From the NCBI GenBank assembly GCA_041685645.1, contig JAWLFI010000181.1, positions 1 through 5,015 of the forward strand: a stretch of 5,015 bases of DNA, in the 5' to 3' direction. The position numbers and the translations under genes are program-made. Source of the stretch: JAWLFI01 sp041685645 (GTDB taxonomy: Bacteria > Bacteroidota > Bacteroidia > Chitinophagales > Saprospiraceae). Below are positions 1 to 4,740 of the stretch, piece after piece; position 1 is the stretch's first letter; each line of letters starts with the position of its first letter. The notes under the pieces were generated by a model. That model was not told the DNA's origin, did not search any database, and saw nothing but the letters and a program-made list of their open reading frames with translations.

Positions 1-298
1 TAAGGTTACCGCCTACGCTGCACCAACTACGCTTTTTCAAAGCTTCGTTGGTCAATGTTTGCAGCTTCGTCAGTCGAAGAAGGTTAAGGTATAGAAAACG
101 GATTGCACTGGATTCGGTCAAGGTAACTTGTGGATTCCGACCACCAGATTCCGCATCAAGCGCGGAAGGAGGAATATTTTTTGTTTTTGGTAGGGCGAAA
201 AATATACGTGTGTATATGCCATTAATTGTGTGGCCAGCGGGATTGCTAAACCATATAATAGCGTAGCCATTATTCAGTGGGCATTGAATGACGCGGTG
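1..298. repeat. Inverted-repeat-rich non-coding block, possible dispersed repeat or mobile-element edge
   Basis: No recognisable gene lies here, but the block is unusually structured. A nested hairpin spans 22-52 (ACCAAC/GTTGGT outside, GCTTT/AAAGC inside, triloop TTC). Others are CTTCG/CGAAG at 65-79, TTCCGC/GCGGAA at 149-167, ATATTTTT/AAAAATAT at 174-205 and ATATAC/GTATAT at 202-217. Short direct repeats are also present: CTACGCT at 13-19 and 27-33, GATTCCG at 133-139 and 147-153 (both with a 14-base period), and AGCTTCGTTGGTC (41-53) against AGCTTCGTCAGTC (63-75). The minus strand stays open in one frame from 409 to the left edge without an ATG or GTG. It lies just beyond the thioredoxin gene's terminator, a position that tolerates insertions. 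Whether it is repeated elsewhere in the genome is inference; no transposase or clear terminal repeat is visible. Confidence 0.35.
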
Positions 299-324
299 AA
301 AAACGCTCCCCGAGATCTGGAGCG
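299..324 (-). terminator. Rho-independent terminator of the thioredoxin-like gene
   Basis: Read on the minus strand, a perfect 6-bp GC-rich stem (CGCTCC / GGAGCG, positions 324-319 and 309-304) encloses a 9-base loop and is followed directly by five T residues (303-299). This is the canonical intrinsic terminator layout. It sits 54 bases beyond the stop codon of the secreted thioredoxin-like gene, on the correct strand, so it most likely ends that transcript. Confidence 0.75.
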
Positions 325-378
325 GCGGCCGAATTCTAAATTGTACGGAAGAAAAAGGAAAAGCTAGAGGCGATGGTC

Positions 379-867
379 TTAGCCTGCTTTGGCCAGCATG
401 CGCTCGATATCACCTATAAACTGATCAACTGATGACTTATACCCCGTTTTGCCTAGAGCATTGATCTTCATTTCATCGGTTCCTTTTTCCTTGTCCATCT
501 CAAAAACCCAAATAGTTGGGAATCCCCTCACTTTAAAAGAGCGCTGCAATTTACTGTTTTGTGCTTTTATTTCATCCGGTACTGATGTTCTTTTGGGAAA
601 GTCCAATTCCAGAAGGATGACATTTTCTTTGGCCCATTTTTGAAATTCCGGCTTGACGAAAACGGCTGCACTCAGTTTTTTGCACCAACCACACCAATCA
701 CTACCGGTAAAATTCGCCAAAATGGGCTTTCCTGTCTCCTTAGATTGTTCATAAGCTTCATCCAAATCGACTAACCAACCTTTGTGTCCGGCAGAATAAT
801 CATCATCCTGACCTATGGCAAAGGAGGCTGAAAACACAATCATTAGGAGAGATAGAAAAAGTTTCAT
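379..867 (-). CDS. Secreted/periplasmic thioredoxin-fold protein with CGWC active site
   Basis: This is a 162-residue protein. Residues 1-19 form a signal peptide (Lys-2, hydrophobic core, then small residues before Gln-20), so it should act outside the cytoplasm. A thioredoxin-like domain covers about residues 30-160. The redox motif CGWC is at Cys-59/Cys-62 in the context SDWCGWCK, and the cis-proline is Pro-117 in RGFPT. The SDWCGWCK context is typical of the thioredoxin_7/DUF255-like periplasmic group, whose members reduce or oxidise cysteine pairs in envelope proteins. The particular substrate cannot be read from the sequence. The ATG start is supported by the signal peptide that begins directly after it, an A/T-rich leader without Shine-Dalgarno, and a candidate promoter at 886-916. 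It appears monocistronic: a 94-bp gap separates it from ridA and a strong terminator follows. Confidence 0.92.
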   Translation of the reverse strand: MKLFLSLLMIVFSASFAIGQDDDYSAGHKGWLVDLDEAYEQSKETGKPILANFTGSDWCGWCKKLSAAVFVKPEFQKWAKENVILLELDFPKRTSVPDEIKAQNSKLQRSFKVRGFPTIWVFEMDKEKGTDEMKINALGKTGYKSSVDQFIGDIERMLAKAG

Positions 868-885
868 ATTTATTTATTTTGGATG

Positions 886-916
886 TAAAGATACCAATTC
901 CTTGCATATTTACAAT
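886..916 (-). promoter_or_regulatory. Candidate Bacteroidota-type promoter for the thioredoxin-like gene
   Basis: On the minus strand, TATCTTTA (893-886) matches the -7 consensus TAnnTTTG at all but the last fixed base. ATTG (916-913) lies exactly 19 bases upstream, in place of the -33 TTTG. The start codon follows 18 bases after the -7 box. The correct spacing and the position in the ridA-thioredoxin gap support it; the imperfect -33 element lowers confidence. Confidence 0.5.
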
Positions 917-933
917 GAAAACGGAAAACTGCC

Positions 934-962
934 AAATATCTTACATTTATTGTTAGATATTT
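934..962 (-). terminator. AT-rich inverted repeat at the ridA stop codon, possible weak terminator
   Basis: A perfect 8-bp inverted repeat (AAATATCT at 962-955, AGATATTT at 941-934, minus strand) with a 13-base loop begins at the last A of the ridA stop codon. The stem is almost all A/T, and there is no immediate T tract on the minus strand beyond the three T residues inside the stem. It would therefore be a weak intrinsic terminator. It could instead be an operator for the thioredoxin promoter, whose -33 box begins 18 bases further on. Confidence 0.3.
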
Positions 963-1348
963 TATTCTTTCACCGCTGCAACAACGGTCATTTCCAGGAG
1001 CGCCCCTTTGGGCAATGCCGACACCTCAACTAAAGCCCGGGCTGGCGCTGTTTCCACGGGAAAGTACTCAGAATAAATTTCGTTGATCACGGGATAATCC
1101 GCCATATCAGTCACAAAAATAGAGCAGTGAAGCACCAAAGACAAGTCAGAACCACTGGCAGCCAAAACGGCTTCTACATTTTTCAATACGCGATGTGTTT
1201 CTTCCTCGATAGAACCGCCTACCCACTCATTTGAGATGGGGTCGATGGCTATTTGACCACTAACATACACCTTGCCCTGATGAATCGTAGCCTGATTGTA
1301 AGGACCAATCGCCTCCGGTGCGGTTTTCGTGCTGACTACTCTTTTCAT
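962..1348 (-). CDS. ridA: RidA family enamine/imine deaminase
   Basis: This 128-residue protein has the full length of the RidA (YjgF/YER057c/UK114) family. Family members hydrolyse reactive enamine/imine intermediates released by PLP enzymes, such as 2-aminoacrylate from serine/threonine dehydratase, giving ammonia and a keto acid. They work in the cytoplasm as trimers. Visible hallmarks are the N-terminal IGPYNQA (Tyr-17), VYVSGQI, and the signature APARALVEVSALPKGALLEM with the substrate-binding Arg-104 and Glu-119. The Cys that follows this Arg in E. coli RidA (Cys-107) is Leu-106 here; that Cys is not conserved throughout the family or required for catalysis. The ATG start matches the usual family N-terminus. 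The gene lies 80 bp downstream of rpmF on the same strand, with a possible -7 element in the gap, so it may be transcribed separately or by read-through. Confidence 0.95.
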   Translation of the reverse strand: MKRVVSTKTAPEAIGPYNQATIHQGKVYVSGQIAIDPISNEWVGGSIEEETHRVLKNVEAVLAASGSDLSLVLHCSIFVTDMADYPVINEIYSEYFPVETAPARALVEVSALPKGALLEMTVVAAVKE

Positions 1349-1363
1349 ATTATTTACTGTAAA

Positions 1364-1371
1364 CTAAGATA
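1364..1371 (-). promoter_or_regulatory. Possible -7 element upstream of ridA
   Basis: On the minus strand TATCTTAG differs from the Bacteroidota -7 consensus TAnnTTTG at one fixed position and lies 15 bases before the ridA ATG. No TTTG-like -33 box is present at the expected 19-21 base spacing (TTAT is found at 19). It is a weaker candidate than the promoters of the neighbouring genes. Confidence 0.3.
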
Positions 1372-1428
1372 GCCCCTATGTGATCAACATATAAGAGCTA
1401 TCCTAATAATTTCTCGTCAAAAATTATC

Positions 1429-1629
1429 TTATATTTCGTCATCGAACTCCGGAGCCGGTATCACCACTTTCCCGCGGTAATACATTGCACCATCAACCCA
1501 ATATGCGTGGTGTCTTCTATGCACCTCTCCCGTTTCCGGGCAGGTAGATAAAGTCGGATTTTCCAGCTTTATGTGCGTTCTTCTCTTTCTTCGTCTTTGC
1601 TTCGATATCCTACTCTTTGGATGTGCCAT
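1429..1629 (-). CDS. rpmF: 50S ribosomal protein L32
   Basis: This 66-residue basic protein is bacterial ribosomal protein bL32, a small component of the large subunit. The N-terminus MAHPKSRISKQRRRKRRTH is the family hallmark, and the second half has the conserved STCPETGEVHRRHHAY and YYRGKVV blocks. Only one cysteine (Cys-30) remains, so this is the zinc-free form rather than the CxxC...CxxC zinc-ribbon form. The tail PAPEFDDEI is acidic and makes the protein slightly longer than many homologues. It starts 6 bp after the stop of the DUF177 gene, the classic yceD-rpmF pairing, and should share its strong promoter at 2188-2218. The gene that follows is ridA, not the plsX/fabH lipid genes found after rpmF in many bacteria. 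Confidence 0.97.
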   Translation of the reverse strand: MAHPKSRISKQRRRKRRTHIKLENPTLSTCPETGEVHRRHHAYWVDGAMYYRGKVVIPAPEFDDEI

Positions 1630-1635
1630 AATAAC

Positions 1636-2163
1636 TTATTTTTCGGGCTTTAAACCCAGTTTTTCTAATTGATCTCCCAGTGAATTTCCTCGTCCACTGG
1701 CTTCTTCTGCATCCCGATCTAATCGTTCCAAAACTTCGAAATTACAGGGTGCATTTTCGTCGTTCTCACAATCATATACTTTAACCATGGGAACTGACAA
1801 GCACGAAAACTCATACAAATAAGGTGCTAATTGAAAGTCTGGTGTGTCGGAAGGAATAAAGACAACTTCCCCTTTCTCCCCTTCTTCACCGTATTTCACA
1901 ATCAAATCGTGCGACTGATGAATAGGCAATTGTATGCGTTCCATGCAACGATCGCAATGGGTCTGTATACTGCCTTGAACTTCAAAAGCCCACAACATCA
2001 TCGTCTCTCGCTTGTCTAACACAACCCGAACGTTCAACTGTGCCTCTCCTATGGGAGACTCATCAAACTGAGAGAAAAATTTATCCGTCAATTCAAATTC
2101 GTATAAGTGCACCCCGAGGTCCAATCCTTTAACCGGAATGAGGTACTCTTTAAAAGTTTCCAT
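1636..2163 (-). CDS. yceD: DUF177 / YceD family protein linked to ribosome assembly
   Basis: This 175-residue protein belongs to the DUF177 (YceD) family, which is almost always encoded just upstream of rpmF and has been implicated in 23S rRNA accumulation or large-subunit assembly. The biochemical role is not settled. Family features are an N-terminal beta-rich part, the central THCDRCMERIQLPI with the CxxC pair Cys-70/Cys-73, and a C-terminal LSVPMVKVYDC segment with Cys-132 and Cys-140. These four cysteines could bind a metal, which is inference. The last 30 residues are charged and end in LGDQLEKLGLKPEK, a tail with little secondary-structure signal. The ATG lies 24 bases beyond a consensus promoter and follows a palindrome (2164-2174). 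No Shine-Dalgarno sequence is present. It is cotranscribed with rpmF. Confidence 0.92.
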   Translation of the reverse strand: METFKEYLIPVKGLDLGVHLYEFELTDKFFSQFDESPIGEAQLNVRVVLDKRETMMLWAFEVQGSIQTHCDRCMERIQLPIHQSHDLIVKYGEEGEKGEVVFIPSDTPDFQLAPYLYEFSCLSVPMVKVYDCENDENAPCNFEVLERLDRDAEEASGRGNSLGDQLEKLGLKPEK

Positions 2164-2174
2164 GATCTAAGATC
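2164..2174. repeat. 11-bp palindrome abutting the DUF177 start codon
   Basis: GATCT-A-AGATC is a perfect 5-bp inverted repeat with one central base. It sits between the predicted transcription start and the ATG of the DUF177 gene, ending directly next to the ATG. In mRNA the arms are too close to form a hairpin, so if it works at all it would be as a protein-binding site in DNA. A chance occurrence is quite possible. Confidence 0.2.
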
Positions 2175-2187
2175 TTCAAATGGAGGA

Positions 2188-2218
2188 CAAAGATACTGTT
2201 TTCTCATAAAAAGTCAAA
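2188..2218 (-). promoter_or_regulatory. Consensus Bacteroidota promoter of the DUF177-rpmF operon
   Basis: On the minus strand TTTG (2218-2215) is followed by exactly 19 bases and then TATCTTTG (2195-2188). This is a perfect match to the -33 TTTG / -7 TAnnTTTG promoter recognised by the primary sigma factor in Bacteroidota. Transcription should start near 2180-2183, leaving a leader of about 20 bases before the ATG at 2163. A strong constitutive promoter fits a ribosomal protein operon. Confidence 0.85.
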
Positions 2219-2572
2219 TCGATAAAAGAATTATTTCCATGGGCTCTGACCAGAAAAACGCAAGCACTTCCTCCCCTGCGGACCGAAACTCATTCAAATC
2301 CTTGACCGGAAGGGGCTTTATTAGGAGCATAGAAGAAATATTCAATCATTACAATCCCCAATTTTTGGGTATACGGATTTTGAGGAGTTCGAGGGTTGAC
2401 CCGCTTTCAAGTATTCCAGACCATCGCTTTGCCTAAATCGTCAAAAATTCTATTACAATTTTTTTTGAACAGGGCGTGTCAACATTCTTAATTATAATGA
2501 TGAAGAATCATGCGGACTACGATCCAACCCTCCCCTACCAAAGAGCTTCTTCCGGCAAACAGTCGTTTTACA
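2219..2572. other. Unassigned intergenic stretch with a 65-codon plus-strand ORF
   Basis: About 350 bases between the O-methyltransferase stop and the DUF177 promoter contain no recognised gene. The longest ATG-initiated reading frame is on the plus strand at 2239-2436 (65 codons, starting MGSDQKNAS and ending IPDHRFA). It resembles no family I know, is rich in Ser/Arg/Pro, and has no clear promoter. A 19-codon minus ORF in the same stretch looks accidental. One small hairpin (CCCAA/TTGGG, 2357-2369) has no T tract on either strand. An 8-T run at 2459-2466 is not preceded by a stem. The stretch could hold a small RNA, the 3' UTR of the O-methyltransferase, or decayed sequence; nothing decides between these. 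Confidence 0.3.
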
Positions 2573-3214
2573 TTACTTTTTACGCGCCACCAATAATCCA
2601 TCGCGGAGCGGAATCATTACATTTTCCCAATCTGCGTGAGATTGTACCAACTCTGCATATTTGCGGAGAGCGACCGTTGACTTATCCATTTGCTGCTCAT
2701 CCATTACTTTCCCACTCCACAAGACATTATCTGCAATGATCATACTCCCCTTCTTTGTTTGTGCTTGCAAAAGCTCGAAATAATCGGGGTAGTCCTGTTT
2801 TGCCGCATCTAAAAAAACCAAATCCCAGGGATCCCCTTCATATGACATCAAATAATCTCGCGCATCTGTAATATGCAAATGAATTTGATCTTTCCAGGAG
2901 CTCTGCGACCAATATTTCTCCAACATGGGCTCCAACTCCTCATTAACCTCAAGCGTATGAATTTCTCCATCCTCAGCCAATCCCTCGGCCAGGCAAAGCG
3001 TAGCATAGCCTGTAAAGGTCCCGATTTCCAAAATTCTTTGAGGCCTTTGCAATGACGACAAAAGGGATAAGAACCTGCCCTGCAAATGCCCTGACAACAT
3101 CCTCGGCTGAGTAGTTTGTAAATGAGTGGCCCGCTCTATGTCCTCTAAAACTTGTGATGCCGGGCTCGTATGTTCTTCGCAATACTTATGTATCTCTTCC
3201 GATCCGCTGTCCAT
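2573..3214 (-). CDS. Class I SAM-dependent O-methyltransferase (family 3, catechol type)
   Basis: This 213-residue protein matches the cation-dependent O-methyltransferase family 3 (catechol/caffeoyl-CoA type) over its whole length. It transfers a methyl group from S-adenosylmethionine to a hydroxyl of a small, often catecholic, substrate that the sequence does not reveal. The N-terminal HTSPASQVLEDIERATHL and PRMLSGHLQGRFL are typical of the bacterial group. SAM motif I is ILEIGTFTGYAT (61-72), with acidic Glu-89 after strand 2. The metal ligands are Asp-136 (VFLDAAKQDY) and Asp-162/Asn-163 (IIADNVLWSG). The C-terminus RDGLLVARK is also standard. The ATG gives the usual family N-terminus, which means it overlaps the last 29 bp of the EamA transporter gene in another frame, suggesting translational coupling. 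No terminator is evident downstream. Confidence 0.95.
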   Translation of the reverse strand: MDSGSEEIHKYCEEHTSPASQVLEDIERATHLQTTQPRMLSGHLQGRFLSLLSSLQRPQRILEIGTFTGYATLCLAEGLAEDGEIHTLEVNEELEPMLEKYWSQSSWKDQIHLHITDARDYLMSYEGDPWDLVFLDAAKQDYPDYFELLQAQTKKGSMIIADNVLWSGKVMDEQQMDKSTVALRKYAELVQSHADWENVMIPLRDGLLVARKK

Positions 3215-4157
3215 CTCTTTTTCTTTTTCGTTGATAACGCTGCAAAACCGGGTGTCCCAGAACAGCAGCTAAAATAATGACTGCTCCAATATAAAAAGAA
3301 TGAGAAACATCCTCATTATCTCCCAATATAAAATAGGCTAAAACGATGCCATAAACAGGCTCGAGATTAATGGAAAGACTGGAGACGAAAGCGGAAACCA
3401 CCTTTAAGGCCTCCAACACTAAAGAAAAGGCCACACTCGTGCACAAAATGCCGAGAATCAACAAATAAACGGCATCCCGAACACCTGGCACTATAAATGT
3501 CCAGCCTTCGCCCTGCCAGAAAAAAGGCAAAAGCAAACTCAAGAATATAAACGCAGCAGTCAGCTCAATAAATGTAATCCGCAATACCTCGCCCGTACCG
3601 ACGTATTTTTTATTGAGTATGGAAAACAATGCAGCCAAAAGCGCTGAGGCCAGTCCCACGGGTACACCCCAATACATGGAGGGATCCAAATCTGAAACGA
3701 TCAGGATCATGCCCGGAATAATCAACAGCCCCAGAATCAACTCGTAAGGATCAAATGTCCGGTTCACAATCCGGGGCTCCAACAAAGCGGTAAAAAAAGA
3801 AGTGGTGGCCATGCAAATCAATGTCACCGAGGCATTCGCCAACTTGATGGATCCATAAAAACTCAACCAGTGCAATCCAACCACGACGCCAATTCCCGCG
3901 AAGATCAAAATCTGACGCCCCGTCAATTCCCGCCGCAGCCGCACCCAATTGATTATGAAAATCAAACTCACAGAGGTGATCAATAAACGCCACCACACGA
4001 TCGGCAGAGCGGCCATATCGATGAGATCGCCCAATATCGCCGTAAATCCAAAAAGGAGGACAGCTACATGCAGATAAACGTAAGCTTTTACCGTAGTGGG
4101 AACCCTGACTTTAGGAATGCTCAATACTTGCGATTTGACCCTTGAAAACAACTGCAA
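3186..4157 (-). CDS. EamA/DMT superfamily transporter, non-ATG start
   Basis: This is an inner-membrane protein of up to 323 residues with about ten hydrophobic segments (roughly 26-45, 50-70, 83-101, 108-127, 137-155, 161-180, 192-211, 227-246, 250-278, 287-302) arranged as two EamA repeats. Each repeat contains the typical Glu-Pro near its end: ALLEPRI (127-128) and INLEPVYG (266-267). The family exports metabolites or amino acids; the substrate is unknown. Family similarity begins near KAYVYLHVAVLLFGFTAILG (24-43). No ATG or GTG exists upstream of that point in frame back to the stop at 4191-4193. The candidate starts are TTG at 4157, 4151 or 4124; the last gives the most usual length. The C-terminal tail (307-323) is very basic, fitting an inside location. 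It overlaps the O-methyltransferase gene by 29 bp and is divergent from the peroxiredoxin gene. No clear promoter was found. Confidence 0.92.
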   Translation of the reverse strand: MQLFSRVKSQVLSIPKVRVPTTVKAYVYLHVAVLLFGFTAILGDLIDMAALPIVWWRLLITSVSLIFIINWVRLRRELTGRQILIFAGIGVVVGLHWLSFYGSIKLANASVTLICMATTSFFTALLEPRIVNRTFDPYELILGLLIIPGMILIVSDLDPSMYWGVPVGLASALLAALFSILNKKYVGTGEVLRITFIELTAAFIFLSLLLPFFWQGEGWTFIVPGVRDAVYLLILGILCTSVAFSLVLEALKVVSAFVSSLSINLEPVYGIVLAYFILGDNEDVSHSFYIGAVIILAAVLGHPVLQRYQRKRKRDGQRIGRDT

Positions 4158-4158
4158 T

Positions 4159-4189
4159 TTAGAAAACTTCGAAAAAGAATGTACTTTTG
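4159..4189 (+). promoter_or_regulatory. Candidate promoter for the peroxiredoxin-clpS operon
   Basis: TACTTTTG (4182-4189) matches all fixed bases of the -7 consensus TAnnTTTG, and TTAG (4159-4162) lies 19 bases upstream with three of four matches to TTTG. Transcription would start near 4195, giving a leader of about 75 bases that contains the 14-codon ORF at 4223. The -33 box lies next to the most upstream TTG start proposed for the divergent EamA gene, so the two transcription units share a very compact control region. Confidence 0.55.
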
Positions 4190-4222
4190 CTTACGATTTA
4201 TTCTTTTAGAACTGACAAAAAA

Positions 4223-4267
4223 ATGTGGGAGAATCCAACACTTATCGGCAAAAACCCGTTAGACTAA
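4223..4267 (+). CDS. Possible 14-residue leader peptide ahead of the peroxiredoxin gene
   Basis: An ATG preceded by an A-rich run (seven A residues before the T) opens a reading frame encoding MWENPTLIGKNPLD. Its TAA ends one base before the peroxiredoxin ATG. It lies fully inside the predicted 5' UTR. The one-base spacing (TAA-T-ATG) is the same geometry as the peroxiredoxin-clpS junction (TAA-A-ATG), which suggests ribosomes may terminate and restart. The peptide has no runs of a regulatory amino acid and no stalling motif I recognise. With 15 codons, chance occurrence cannot be excluded. Confidence 0.3.
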   Translation: MWENPTLIGKNPLD

Positions 4268-4268
4268 T

Positions 4269-4739
4269 ATGAAAATAGAAAAAGGAACAAAAGCGCCCGC
4301 ATTAGAATTGATTAATACGGATATGCAGAAAGTGAAACTTCCATCCGCTAAGGAGGGGAGCACTCTTTTACTATTTTTCCCCTTTGCCTTTTCAGGACCC
4401 TGCACCACAGAACTATGTGGAGTCAGGGATTCTTTAAAAGATTACGAAGGGTTAGAAACGAAAGTGTACGGGATTTCCGTCGATAGCCCTTTTGCGCAGA
4501 AAGCATTTAAAGAAAGTCAGGATTTGAATTTCCCACTGCTCTCTGATTTCAATAAAGAAGCAGCGAGAGCTTACGGTGCATTGTATGAAGAGTTTGCTCT
4601 GGGCATGCAAGGCGTGGCCAAGCGATCCGCTTTTGTCATTGACAAAAAAGGCGAAATTCGATACGCAGAAGTTCTCGAAGATGCCGGTGATGTGCCTAAT
4701 TTCGACGCCATTCAATCAACTTTGGAAAAGTTAAAGTAA
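4269..4739 (+). CDS. Peroxiredoxin of the BCP/PrxQ-AhpE (AhpC/TSA) type
   Basis: This is a 156-residue cytoplasmic thiol peroxidase that reduces hydrogen peroxide and organic hydroperoxides. The start MKIEKGTKAPALELINTD is the usual family N-terminus. The active-site loop PFAFSGPCTTELCGVRD supplies the PxxxSxxC motif with peroxidatic Cys-45. Cys-50, five residues on, is at the resolving position seen in BCP/PrxQ enzymes, suggesting an atypical 2-Cys mechanism with an intramolecular disulfide. Arg-119 (AKRSAFVID) is the conserved transition-state arginine. AhpE-type sequences resemble it overall but usually lack Cys-50. The stop is separated from the clpS ATG by one base, so the two are almost certainly cotranscribed and translationally coupled. 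The reductant could be a thioredoxin, but the CGWC protein in this window has a signal peptide, so it is unlikely to be the partner. Confidence 0.95.
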   Translation: MKIEKGTKAPALELINTDMQKVKLPSAKEGSTLLLFFPFAFSGPCTTELCGVRDSLKDYEGLETKVYGISVDSPFAQKAFKESQDLNFPLLSDFNKEAARAYGALYEEFALGMQGVAKRSAFVIDKKGEIRYAEVLEDAGDVPNFDAIQSTLEKLK

Positions 4740-4740
4740 A

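Noticed and set aside
22..52. Integron attC-like site (ACCAAC...GTTGGT)
   Set aside because: The core boxes do not fit RYYYAAC/GTTRRRY at the outer positions, and no integrase or cassette genes are present.
48..266. Plus-strand 72-codon ORF
   Set aside because: It begins with TTG, runs through several hairpins, has an irregular composition and resembles no protein family.
313..336. BglII (AGATCT), EagI (CGGCCG) and EcoRI (GAATTC) sites clustered in 24 bases, like a cloning linker
   Set aside because: The first site is the loop of a well-formed terminator hairpin on the correct strand for the adjacent gene, and the order and spacing match no linker I know. A natural origin is more likely, although a check for assembly or vector junctions would be cheap.
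1406..1427. 7-bp inverted repeat downstream of rpmF as a terminator
   Set aside because: The stem (ATAATTT/AAATTAT) is entirely A/T, begins inside the last codons of rpmF and has no T tract after it on the minus strand; it is too weak to call.
2386..2402. tRNA T-arm-like GTTCGA sequence
   Set aside because: The flanking bases do not form a 5-bp T stem, and no acceptor or anticodon stem can be found around it.
2476..2739. Plus-strand 87-codon ORF
   Set aside because: It starts with GTG and most of it is antisense to the 3' part of the clearly identified O-methyltransferase.
2973..3182. Minus-strand 69-codon ORF in another frame
   Set aside because: It lies wholly inside the O-methyltransferase gene and is an out-of-frame shadow. 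The same applies to the ORFs at 449-643, 815-1033, 1831-2019, 2873-3055, 3751-3996, 4452-4715 and 4731-4925.
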